Of a stretch of DNA of 64,000 nt, positions 7,184 through 14,691 are shown one piece after another. Every line of letters starts with the position of its first letter. The first letter of the stretch is position 1. The position numbers and the translations under genes were made by a program. Source of the DNA: Oscillochloris sp. ZM17-4 (GTDB lineage Bacteria; Chloroflexota; Chloroflexia; Chloroflexales; Chloroflexaceae); assembly GCF_019599295.1 (NCBI RefSeq), contig NZ_JAIEWN010000031.1, positions 1-64,000 on the forward strand, read 5' to 3'. The notes below the pieces were generated by a model. It was not told the DNA's origin. It did not search any database and saw nothing but the letters and a program-made list of their open reading frames with translations.

Positions 7184-8519
7184 AGAACGGCCACACCAGC
7201 GCCATGTTCGGCCCGCGGAACCAGATCCCCACCGCCGTGAGCACGACGAGCGCGACCATCACAAAGCTGAACAGGCCGACGAGCGCCTCGCTGTGGCGGG
7301 CGCGCAGCCCGCGCCGCAGCCCCGCGTAGATCCCCGCGAGCCCGCCCAGGGTGAGCAGCAGCGGCAGCAGCCCGTTCGATATCAGGGTCGAGGTGGGCGC
7401 CAGCAGGGCCGGCAGATCTAGCCAGAGCTCGTCGACCAGCACCAGCAGCGGCGTCAGCACGATGGCGAGAGCGGCACCAAGCAACCCGGCCATACGACCG
7501 GTGGGCGAGCGGAAGTAGACCCCCTCATCGGACGAGTCGCGGTCCCAGAGGGGCAGGACGGCCAGGCCGAGCAGGCCGATCGCAGCCAGGGCCAGGGCGG
7601 CGAGCGGGTGCATGTGCAGCAGCAGCTCCTGCACGCCGAGAAAGTACCAGGCTGCCTTGGCCGGGTTCGGCGGGTGCGCCGCGTTGGCCAGCGCCTCCAG
7701 CGGCGCAGGCACGGCCATGGCAAAGATCAGCAGCCCGGCCAGCGTGATCAGCGCCACGCCCAGCTCGGCGGTGACAAGGTGCGGGATAGTGGTCAGCCTG
7801 ACCACCTGCTCGCTCTGGGGCGGGATGGTCACGCCACCGTCCTTGCGGACGCGCCAGAAGTGGTAGGAGAGGCCAAAGATCAGCACCACTGGCAGCAGGG
7901 CGACGTGTAGGGCGTAGAAGTTGCGCAGGGCGGACTGGCCCACCTCCGGGCCGCCGAGCAGAAAGTCGCTGACCATTTGGCCCACCAGGGGCACGTAGGT
8001 CAGCAGGCCGGTGCCGACGGTGATTGCCCAGAAGGCCAGCTGGTCCCAGGGCAGCAGGTAGCCGGTGAAGTTAAAGGTCAGCACCAGCACGAGCATGCCC
8101 AGGCCGACCACCCAGTTCATACGGCGCTCGCCGCGGAACCCGCCGGCGGCGAAGACCCGGACCATGTGCAGCACGACGGTGATCATGAGCAGGTTGCCGG
8201 CCCAGTGGTGGATGCCGCGCAGCAGCGACCCGAAGGGGATGACTGTCTCCATGGCCTGCACGGCCGGGTAGGCCCGCTCGATGCTGGCGTCGTAGCGGAA
8301 CATCAGCAGCACGCCGGTGATGATCAGCAGCACCGACAGCAGCGCCGAGATGCCGCCAAGCCCCCAGGTGCGGCTGAAGCGCAGGGCGGGCGCCGGGACG
8401 CGGGTGGGGTGCAGGTGCAGGACGATGTTGTTGGCCACCGCCCGCATGCGGCTACGATCCTCGGGCGGCGGGGCGCTGCGGTAGCGCAGGCGGTCGATCA
8501 TCGCGTTGAGCCAGGACAT
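7182..8519 (-). CDS. petB: cytochrome b of a bc-type complex, fused N- and C-terminal domains
   Basis: 445 residues. The N-terminal cytochrome b domain has the haem ligand pairs in RGIHHWAGNLLMITVVLHM and FYALHVALLPVVLIFGLSYH, and helix B-C features such as FNFTGYLLPWDQLAFWA. The C-terminal domain follows in the same chain with about four more helices, so it is the fused (mitochondrial-like) form. The Qo-site motif usually written PEWY appears as AAWYF, so the conserved Glu is absent; some bacterial menaquinol-type cytochromes b also lack it. Its product should oxidise quinol together with the downstream Rieske and tri-haem cytochrome c. Confidence 0.93.
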   Translation of the reverse strand: MSWLNAMIDRLRYRSAPPPEDRSRMRAVANNIVLHLHPTRVPAPALRFSRTWGLGGISALLSVLLIITGVLLMFRYDASIERAYPAVQAMETVIPFGSLLRGIHHWAGNLLMITVVLHMVRVFAAGGFRGERRMNWVVGLGMLVLVLTFNFTGYLLPWDQLAFWAITVGTGLLTYVPLVGQMVSDFLLGGPEVGQSALRNFYALHVALLPVVLIFGLSYHFWRVRKDGGVTIPPQSEQVVRLTTIPHLVTAELGVALITLAGLLIFAMAVPAPLEALANAAHPPNPAKAAWYFLGVQELLLHMHPLAALALAAIGLLGLAVLPLWDRDSSDEGVYFRSPTGRMAGLLGAALAIVLTPLLVLVDELWLDLPALLAPTSTLISNGLLPLLLTLGGLAGIYAGLRRGLRARHSEALVGLFSFVMVALVVLTAVGIWFRGPNMALVWPF

Positions 8520-8531
8520 CGGGGGTTCCTT

Positions 8532-8608
8532 GATTGCAGATTGCAGATTGCAGATTGTAGATTGTAGGCAGCGAACAAATCTGCAATCTGCAATCTACAA
8601 TCTGCAAT
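8532..8608. repeat. inverted 7-bp-word array (GATTGCA/GATTGTA family)
   Basis: Five tandem words (GATTGCA with late GATTGTA variants, about 8532-8567) face the inverted series (about 8577-8608). It fills the space between the ferritin-like lipoprotein and cytochrome b. Confidence 0.85.
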
Positions 8609-8612
8609 GGGT

Positions 8613-9539
8613 TCAGGAGCAGCGCTGGAAGGCCGTCAGGTGCTTGTCGAGTGAGGCCGCCTGAAGCTGCTCGTACACTCGCACGATGTCGGCGCGGTCG
8701 GTGCTGACGAAGAGCCGCGTGTACAGGTCGGCGTTGACGATCTCGGCGTCCACGCCGGCCGCGCAGGCCTCGCTGACGCTGGTGAAGCTGGGTGCCTGCC
8801 CGACCCAGGGGTTCTCTGCGGGCAGCGGCAGTCCGTAGACGTTGAACAGCGTCTCCAGGCTGCTGATGTGGCCTGCCTCGGACTCGATGATGCTGGCGAA
8901 GGGCCGCACATCGCCGAAGTCGCTGATCACCTGGTCGTACACGGCCCAGGCGTGGTACTCGTCGTTGAGCGCGAGCAGCAGGCCGTTAATCTCGTCCGCG
9001 CTGAGCGGGCCGCTGTACTGGCTCATGTCTGTCTCACAGATCAGGCAGGGCGTCTCGGGCAGGTTGGATGGTGCGATCACCACTGGGGCCGTTGGCGGGC
9101 CGCCCTGGCCCTGGTTACCCTGGCCCTGGTTACCCTGGCCCTGGTTACCCTGGCCCTGGTTACCCTGGCCCTGGTTACCCTGGCCCTGGGTGCCCTGGCC
9201 CTGGGTGCCCTGGCCCTGCGCGCTCTGGTTTGTGTTGCCCTGGGTGCCCTGGCCCTGGGTGCCTTGGCCCTGCGCGCTCTGGTTTGTGTTGCCCTGGGTG
9301 CCCTGGCCCTGGGTGCCTTGGCCCTGCGCGCTCTGGTTTGTGTTGCCCTGGGTGCCCTGGCTCTGGGTGCCTTGGCCCTGGGTGCCCTGGCCCATGCCCG
9401 CCCCAGCGGGGGCGCTCTGCTGGCTGGCGGCGGCTACCGGGGCTACTGGTGCTGCGCTCGTCGTCGTGCTGGCGGGGGCGGCGCAGGCACTAAGGGCCAG
9501 GCCCAGCGCCAGAGAAGAAATAATTATTGCGCGTCGCAT
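8613..9539 (-). CDS. ferritin-like DUF2202 lipoprotein with a Gly/Gln repeat linker
   Basis: 308 residues. A lipoprotein signal ends in LALSAC (Cys about 19). Residues about 45-150 are low-complexity repeats of the types GQGTQ, GNTNQSA and GNQGQ. The C-terminal half is a DUF2202 ferritin-like four-helix domain with helix motifs LNDEYHAWAVYDQVI and SIIESEAGHISSLETLF, whose Glu and His residues could bind a di-iron centre. A Cys pair (CLIC) sits just before the domain. It is first in the run that continues with cytochrome b, Rieske and cytochrome c, so the exported metal-binding domain may be tethered near that complex. Function beyond the fold is unknown. Confidence 0.8.
   Translation of the reverse strand: MRRAIIISSLALGLALSACAAPASTTTSAAPVAPVAAASQQSAPAGAGMGQGTQGQGTQSQGTQGNTNQSAQGQGTQGQGTQGNTNQSAQGQGTQGQGTQGNTNQSAQGQGTQGQGTQGQGNQGQGNQGQGNQGQGNQGQGNQGQGGPPTAPVVIAPSNLPETPCLICETDMSQYSGPLSADEINGLLLALNDEYHAWAVYDQVISDFGDVRPFASIIESEAGHISSLETLFNVYGLPLPAENPWVGQAPSFTSVSEACAAGVDAEIVNADLYTRLFVSTDRADIVRVYEQLQAASLDKHLTAFQRCS
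9104..9395 (-). repeat. coding tandem repeats in the DUF2202 lipoprotein
   Basis: Two nested series: six 15-bp units (GNQGQ) at 9104-9190 and three longer units (QGNTNQSA plus two GQGTQ) at 9190-9395. Length variation by slippage is likely. Confidence 0.85.
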
Positions 9540-9759
9540 AGCGATCTCCTTAATGGGTCTTCGTGTGTCGTGAGTGATTGTCCACTCTCACAGTACCAGC
9601 CGATGGTGGAGATCCTATGGAGCCCCGGTGGAGGTGTGCGCCAGCTCGCCCGCGCCACGCTCGCGGCGAATAACCTGTAACCTGTCCACCGTGGCCAGCA
9701 TCACATAGCTAGCGCATAGCATCAGCATGCGCATGTTGTGTTGGCACAAGGAGGTGTCC

Positions 9760-11193
9760 ATGGCTCGAGTCGTGATCATCGGCGCAGGGTTCGCCGGTCA
9801 TACCGCTGCCCTCTACCTGGGATCGAAGATCGGGCGAGAGCACACGGTCACCGTTGTCAATCGCTACGACTACTTCGGCTTCGTGCCCTCGTGGGTCTGG
9901 GTTGGTGTTGGGACGATGGCCCCGGGGAAGACCACTATTCCGCTCAGGCCGGTGTATGACCGGATGCATGTTGGCTTTGTCCACGGCTCTGTCACCGAGG
10001 TACACCCGGACGACCGCTATGTGATGGTGAGCCGCCAGAGCGGCGGCGGCCCCGAGCGGCTCGACTATGACTACCTGCTGATCGCCACTGGCCCGAAGCT
10101 GAACTTTGCCGCTACGCCGGGGCTCGGCCCGTCTGCGGGCCACACCACCTCGATCTGCACCCTCGACCACGCTATTGAAGCCCGCGATCGCTACCTAGAG
10201 CACGTGCGCCGGCTGGAGAAGGGCGAGCGGCAGCGCTTTGTGATCGGCACCGGCCACCCCGGCGCCACCTGCCAGGGTGCCGCCCTGGAGTACATCTCCA
10301 ATATTCACAAGGATCTGGTCAAGCGTCGTCTGCGCGACCGGGTCGATCTGGTGTACCTCTCGAACGAGCCCGCCCTCGGCGACTTCGGCGTGGGCGGGCT
10401 GCGCGCTCGCTTCAAGGGGAAGCTCACCACGAGCGAGGAGTTTATCGGCGCGGTCTACAAGGAGTACGGGATCACGTCGCTCGTCCAGCGCGGCGTGCAT
10501 AAGGTCGACGATACGCAGATCCACTGGGAGGACTACGCCGGCAACTATGGCGAGACCAGCTACGACTTCGCCATGCTCATCCCGCAATTCACGGGCCAGT
10601 CGATCAAGTACATCGGCAAGGGTGGCGAGGATGTCGCCGACAAGGTCGTCACTCCGGCCGGGCTGGTGAAGGTGGATGCGATCTATGGGCTGGACTACCC
10701 GACCCTACGGGGCAACCCAGAGGCCTGGCCCGCCACCTATCAGAACCCGAGCTACCCGAGCATCTTCGCGGCGGGGATCGCCTTCGCGCCGCCCGGGCCA
10801 ATCTCGACCCCCCACGTCACCAAGAATGGCACCTCGATCAGCGCCGCCCCGCCGCGCACCGGCATGATCGCTGGCGTGATCGGTCGCATCACCGCCTTCA
10901 ACATCGCCGACCTGGTGACGAGCGGGGCGATGCATCACCGCGAGCGCATGACTGAGATGTTCGCCGCATGTGTGGCCTCAATGGGCGACTCGCTCTGGGA
11001 CGGCGAGGCGGCGACGATCTTCATGCACCCGGTGGTCCCCGACTATCGCCGATTCCCCCACAGTGACGGGCGCGACCCCTCCATCACCCATATGGAGCTG
11101 GGCACGAGCGGCGCATGGATGAAGCGCATGGTCCACGAGACCTTCATGCACAAGTTTAGGGCTCGCCCAGGCTGGACGATTATCCCCGAGTAG
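9760..11193 (+). CDS. FAD-dependent oxidoreductase, sulfide:quinone reductase-like
   Basis: 477 residues from ATG 9760, preceded by AAGGAGGTG. The N-terminal dinucleotide fold VVIIGAGFAGHTAALYL (4-20) and YLLIATGPKL (106-114) place it among the SQR/NDH-2-type flavoproteins. A Cys in TGHPGATCQGAALEY (C171) sits where sulfide:quinone reductases carry a redox-active Cys; I do not see a clear second partner at the usual later position, though C133 is nearby. It is therefore SQR-like, and the substrate could be sulfide, another sulfur compound or NAD(P)H. It starts divergently from the bc-type module, is followed at 18 nt by a 38-codon gene, and precedes a TsoY-like protein. Quinone as electron acceptor is inferred from the family. 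Confidence 0.75.
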   Translation: MARVVIIGAGFAGHTAALYLGSKIGREHTVTVVNRYDYFGFVPSWVWVGVGTMAPGKTTIPLRPVYDRMHVGFVHGSVTEVHPDDRYVMVSRQSGGGPERLDYDYLLIATGPKLNFAATPGLGPSAGHTTSICTLDHAIEARDRYLEHVRRLEKGERQRFVIGTGHPGATCQGAALEYISNIHKDLVKRRLRDRVDLVYLSNEPALGDFGVGGLRARFKGKLTTSEEFIGAVYKEYGITSLVQRGVHKVDDTQIHWEDYAGNYGETSYDFAMLIPQFTGQSIKYIGKGGEDVADKVVTPAGLVKVDAIYGLDYPTLRGNPEAWPATYQNPSYPSIFAAGIAFAPPGPISTPHVTKNGTSISAAPPRTGMIAGVIGRITAFNIADLVTSGAMHHRERMTEMFAACVASMGDSLWDGEAATIFMHPVVPDYRRFPHSDGRDPSITHMELGTSGAWMKRMVHETFMHKFRARPGWTIIPE

Positions 11194-11211
11194 CGAGAAA
11201 GAGGCGCACCA

Positions 11212-11328
11212 ATGCAGATCACTGAGAAAGATCGTTTCTGGATGGGATTCAAGCCCTTCCAGCTCTGGCGGTTCATCGTGCTCAACCTGAAGATCCTCAA
11301 GGCGGTGAACCACAGCAAGCGGGCATGA
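11212..11328 (+). CDS. small basic protein (38 aa) downstream of the SQR-like gene
   Basis: ATG 11212, stop TGA 11326, with GAAAGAGG about 8 nt upstream. The product has a charged, aromatic N-terminus (MQITEKDRFWMGFKPFQLWR), a hydrophobic stretch FIVLNLKILKAV and a basic end NHSKRA. It begins 18 nt after the flavoprotein stop and ends just before a terminator, so the two form a transcription unit. A peripheral amphipathic membrane anchor or small subunit for the flavoprotein is plausible. I do not recognise a family. Confidence 0.65.
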   Translation: MQITEKDRFWMGFKPFQLWRFIVLNLKILKAVNHSKRA

Positions 11329-11348
11329 TGCCGCGGGCGGGGGCGCAG

Positions 11349-11402
11349 ATAGAGCCTGGGTGCGATAGGGGCAAATCCCTGGTCGTGCCCAGGCTCTATT
11401 TT
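11349..11402 (+). terminator. terminator of the SQR-like operon
   Basis: A 12-bp outer stem (11349-11360 with 11388-11399), a small inner stem AGGG/CCCT, then TTTTGG. It lies 20 nt beyond the 38-codon gene. Confidence 0.8.
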
Positions 11403-11441
11403 GGTTGAAATAGTCGATTTACCCAAGAGACAACCAAAATA
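11397..11441. promoter_or_regulatory. operator-like inverted repeat upstream of the TsoY-like gene
   Basis: TATTTTGGTTG (11397-11407) and CAACCAAAATA (11431-11441) are exact inverted copies 23 bp apart, 79 bp before the ATG at 11520. The spacing suits a dimeric regulator binding two helical turns apart. No regulator is identified. Confidence 0.5.
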
Positions 11442-11519
11442 CTGTGTAACTCCTGTCAGATATGGTGCATCTGATGTGCGAAGGGTTTAAGTGACCATTG
11501 CACAGAGGAGAGACACTGT

Positions 11520-12797
11520 ATGCTCGGCTTTGCGACACGCTGGTTTGGACTGCGCCAGAATCTGGGGACGCGCTACAACCCGCTCTATTTTCTCGCCGCC
11601 CTCGGCAACGGTGGCATGGCCGTCGCCTTCTTCATCTGGCTCAACTTCCTGATTCCGCACCCGAAGACGCCGATCATTACCTTTGATGGGATCGCCGCCT
11701 TTATGAGCGGTAGCTCAGCGCTCGCGCAATCGCTCACCATCGTCGCTATGGCGATGATCATCTTCTTTGCCGTGCGACACATCCGGCTCCTGCTCTGGAA
11801 TCTCCGCGAGTACAGCCACTACAAGCAGACATCTGCCTACCTCTCGCTGCGCGAGACCAACGCGGCCATTGGCCTGATGAGCCTGCCGCTGACTCTGGGG
11901 ATGACGGTCAATGTGATCTTCGTCCTGGGCGCCGTCTTCGTGCCTGGTCTGTGGAGCATCGTCGAGTACCTCTTCCCGATCTCGCTCACCGCACTCTTCG
12001 GCGTTGGCGCCCTGGCCATGTATACCTTTCTCAATATTTTCGGGCGCGCCCTGGCCACCGGCCACTTTGACTGCACGCGCAACAACAACCTCAGCCAGCT
12101 GCTGGCCGTGATGACCTTCACCATGGTTGCGGTGGGCCTGGCCGCGCCGGCGGCGATGAGCACGGTGCGGGCCACCATCGCGGTGAGCATCCTCGGCGCG
12201 CTGTTCTTCCTCGGCGCTGCGGCGCTGATGGGGATGGTTCTCCTCGTGCTTGGCTTCCGGGGCATGCTCGAGCACGGCCTGTCCGTCGAGGCCGGGTCGA
12301 GCCTCTGGACGCTGATCCCGATCCTGACGCTTGCCGGCATCGCCATGGTGCGGATCACCCACGGGCTGCATAGCGGCTTCGAGGCTCACACCGAGCCGGC
12401 CAGCATGTTCATGCTGACTGGCGGTATCGTCAGCCTCCAGCTGCTGATCGGCCTAATCGGCTACGCCGTGCTGCGCCAGGTGGGCTACTTTCGCACCTAC
12501 CTCTGGGGCAAGGGTCGCAGCTCCGGCAGCTTCGCCCTGATCTGTCCGGCAGTGGCCCTGTTCGTCTTCGGGATGTTCTTCGTCCACCTCGGCCTGGTGC
12601 AGACGGGCCTGATCGCCAAGTTCTCTCTGGGCTATTTCCTCGCGATCGCACCCTTCGCGGCGGTGCAGCTGCTCGGGATCGTGGCGATGACCCACCTGGA
12701 GAGCAAGCTGCTGCGCCCGGCGCACCCCGCCACCGCGCACCAGGAGGATCACGCCCACGAGGAGGCCACCGCCAGCGCAGATATCGCCACCGCGTAG
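11520..12797 (+). CDS. multi-pass membrane protein, TsoY-like
   Basis: 425 residues, preceded by GAGGAGAG. About ten hydrophobic segments fill residues 25-400, ending in a His/Glu-rich cytoplasmic tail (HPATAHQEDHAHEEATASAD). Overall layout and length resemble the 10-helix TsoY-type (TehA/SLAC1-like) membrane proteins found near sulfur genes, but I assign this from memory only. Cys is rare (FDCTRNN, ALICPAV). It follows the SQR-like operon behind a terminator and an operator-like repeat, so it has its own promoter. A transporter or a quinone-linked membrane subunit are both possible. Confidence 0.6.
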   Translation: MLGFATRWFGLRQNLGTRYNPLYFLAALGNGGMAVAFFIWLNFLIPHPKTPIITFDGIAAFMSGSSALAQSLTIVAMAMIIFFAVRHIRLLLWNLREYSHYKQTSAYLSLRETNAAIGLMSLPLTLGMTVNVIFVLGAVFVPGLWSIVEYLFPISLTALFGVGALAMYTFLNIFGRALATGHFDCTRNNNLSQLLAVMTFTMVAVGLAAPAAMSTVRATIAVSILGALFFLGAAALMGMVLLVLGFRGMLEHGLSVEAGSSLWTLIPILTLAGIAMVRITHGLHSGFEAHTEPASMFMLTGGIVSLQLLIGLIGYAVLRQVGYFRTYLWGKGRSSGSFALICPAVALFVFGMFFVHLGLVQTGLIAKFSLGYFLAIAPFAAVQLLGIVAMTHLESKLLRPAHPATAHQEDHAHEEATASADIATA

Positions 12798-12815
12798 GGA
12801 CAACCATGTCGTAGA

Positions 12816-12855
12816 GACGGCGAAGGGACGCAGCACGCTGCGTCCCTTCGCCGTC
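12816..12855. terminator. bidirectional hairpin terminator
   Basis: A 19-bp perfect stem (12816-12834 with 12837-12855) and a 2-nt loop lie exactly between the convergent TsoY-like and DUF2085-like genes. Confidence 0.8.
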
Positions 12856-12856
12856 C

Positions 12857-13690
12857 CTACGGCACCATCAGCGGCGGCAGGTAGCCGCCCAGCTCAAGCC
12901 AGAGCCGGTAGCGGGCCAGGGCGATCAGGAAGGTGATCGCGAGGATCAGGCCGATGGCCGCCGGGTGAGCCAGCTGGCTCATGCGGGTGACTCGCCCGCC
13001 CAGGCCGAGGGCCAGGCTAGGGATGAGCATCATTACGACGGCGAGGTTGCCGACCACCCCGACTGTCACCAGCAGGGCCAGGGGCACGGAGAGGAGTGGC
13101 GTATCGAGCGCCAGCGCCCCCACGATCAGCGCATCGATGGCCAGCACCACCCCCAGATCGCGCCAGCCGCCCAGCGCCCGCGTGTCATCCTCCACATCGC
13201 GGCGCAGGGCCGTGTTCAGCACCAGCAGCACCACTAGAGCCAGCCCGACCCCCGCTCCCATCCCAGTGAGCAGTCGCAGGTCGTTGCGCGGCTCGTAGGC
13301 GTGGGACAGCCCCATCTCGGCCAGGGTTGAGTTCAGCCCATCGGCGGCCATCAGCAGGAACATGCCCAGGATGGACAGGCTGACCCGCAGCGGCGGCAGG
13401 CGGCCCGCGCGCCAGCGCCCGCGCGCCGCCACCACCCCCAGAGTCGCCAGGTAGCTCAGGTACATGCCGCTGTCTCGCGCGCAGAGCGGCAGCTGGAACC
13501 CGCCCGCGACCAGGTTATGGGTCTGGGCGCAGATGCCGTGCAGGGCGAGGTAGAGGGCGCGCTCAAGCGAGACACCCGGCATCAGGGCTGCCCCCAGGGC
13601 CAGCCCGATGCCCATACCGAGCAGCGCCGCCGTCCAGCGACGCTCGGCGGGCGTGGCCATGTCGCCCCGGCGGCTGAGTGGCATTTCCAT
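12857..13690 (-). CDS. DUF2085-type integral membrane protein
   Basis: 277 residues from ATG 13690 (GGAGGAG 6 nt upstream; longer frames reach 13753 but lack a site). The segment HGICAQTHNLVAGGFQLPLCARDSGMYL contains the two Cys motifs typical of DUF2085 proteins, followed by about seven hydrophobic helices. Its stop lies 2 bp from the shared terminator. It is divergent from hypC and close to the hydrogenase genes, but a link to them is not demonstrated. Biochemical function of the family is unknown to me. Confidence 0.7.
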   Translation of the reverse strand: MEMPLSRRGDMATPAERRWTAALLGMGIGLALGAALMPGVSLERALYLALHGICAQTHNLVAGGFQLPLCARDSGMYLSYLATLGVVAARGRWRAGRLPPLRVSLSILGMFLLMAADGLNSTLAEMGLSHAYEPRNDLRLLTGMGAGVGLALVVLLVLNTALRRDVEDDTRALGGWRDLGVVLAIDALIVGALALDTPLLSVPLALLVTVGVVGNLAVVMMLIPSLALGLGGRVTRMSQLAHPAAIGLILAITFLIALARYRLWLELGGYLPPLMVP

Positions 13691-13815
13691 GTGTCTCCTC
13701 CGCCTTTCGTATGTCACTGAGATAGGTTGAGCGCAACCAGGAGTTGCAGACATGCATCACCCTCAGTGATGCGCGGTGATAGGATAGGGCAATTCTAAAG
13801 ATTGTGGAGGACGTC

Positions 13816-14073
13816 ATGTGCCTTGGAGTTCCCGGCGAAATTGTGGAAATCATGCCCAATCCCCTCGGCATGACAATGGGGAAGGCCAGCTTCGGCGGCA
13901 TCATCAAGGAGGTCTGCCTCGCCTACACTCCCGAGGTGCAGGTCGGCGACTATGTGATCGTCCATGTGGGCTTTGCCATCAGCAAGGTGGATGAGGAAGA
14001 GGCACAGAAGACCTTCGCGTACCTGAGGGAGATGGGCGAGCTCGCCGAGCTTGAGGTTACGCAGCCGGAGTAG
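13816..14073 (+). CDS. hypC: [NiFe] hydrogenase assembly chaperone HypC
   Basis: 85 residues. It starts with MCLGVPGEI, and the Met-Cys-Leu-Gly-Val-Pro N-terminus is the defining HypC/HupF motif (Cys2 binds the Fe(CN)2CO precursor with HypD). I choose ATG 13816 for this reason rather than the in-frame GTG 12 nt upstream; GTGGAGGAC lies just before it. HypC escorts the large subunit during cofactor loading. It faces the protease gene tail to tail at 16 bp. No hypA, B, D, E or F is in the window. Confidence 0.93.
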   Translation: MCLGVPGEIVEIMPNPLGMTMGKASFGGIIKEVCLAYTPEVQVGDYVIVHVGFAISKVDEEEAQKTFAYLREMGELAELEVTQPE

Positions 14074-14089
14074 CACTGACCGAATATTC

Positions 14090-14599
14090 TCAGACGTCGA
14101 TCCGCTTACGCTCGTCGCTCCAGTCGCACGCCGTCAGCAGGCCCCAGCCGGTCAGGACGTCCCTGGCTCGGGATAGCACGGCGGGCAGCGTGGCGGCCAC
14201 GGTCGGGCTCAGCTCCAGGCCGAGGGTCATGTCGGCGGGCTGGACACCGATCAGGTGTAGGTTTGGCGGCAGTCTGCCGCGCATGTTGGCCAGGCCGAGC
14301 ACCTCCTGGAAGGTGATCTGGTGCTGCGAGAGCTTTACCCCGGCGTAGAGCGGGATCTCGTCGCGGCGCAGCTCGATCAGCGTGCCCGGCGCGCGTCGGC
14401 CGTCGGCCGCGTCGAGGATGAGCAGGTGCTCGCACTCCTCGACCATGCTTAGCAGGCCCAGGCCGATCGTGCCGCCGTCGAGCGCCTCGACGCCCGCGGC
14501 GGGGCCGAGGTGCGCCTCCAGGGCGCGCACCGCATGGACGCCTAACCCCTCGTCGCGGTTCAGGATGTTGCCCAGCCCGAGGACGATGCTACGGCTCAT
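14090..14599 (-). CDS. hyaD: hydrogenase maturation protease (HyaD/HoxM type)
   Basis: 169 residues. The N-terminal motif VLGLGNILNRDEGLGVHAV contains the Ni-binding Asp (D16 in RDEG), with further ligand regions in ILDAADGRRAPG (Asp) and KLSQHQITF (His). It removes the C-terminal peptide of the large subunit after nickel insertion. It is the last gene of the minus-strand hydrogenase operon, directly after the large subunit. Length matches the family. Confidence 0.92.
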   Translation of the reverse strand: MSRSIVLGLGNILNRDEGLGVHAVRALEAHLGPAAGVEALDGGTIGLGLLSMVEECEHLLILDAADGRRAPGTLIELRRDEIPLYAGVKLSQHQITFQEVLGLANMRGRLPPNLHLIGVQPADMTLGLELSPTVAATLPAVLSRARDVLTGWGLLTACDWSDERKRIDV

Positions 14600-14616
14600 A
14601 TCATACGTTTCCTGGA

Positions 14617-14684
14617 GGGGCGCAGCAGCAGCTACCTATAACTTATGCCACTCGCACTCATCTGGTGCTGCTGCCTGCGCCCTT
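14617..14684. repeat. imperfect inverted repeat between hynL and the protease gene
   Basis: GGGCGCAGCAGCAGC (near 14617) faces GCTGCTGCCTGCGCCC (near 14667-14682) across a 35-nt loop. The GGGCGCAGCAGC word recurs at 16450 and 28528. Confidence 0.6.
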
Positions 14685-14691
14685 ACGTACA

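Noticed and set aside
9068-9680. Plus-strand frames rich in Pro/Gly or Leu-Ala repeats
   Set aside because: They are reverse-strand readings of the repeat region of the DUF2202 lipoprotein gene.
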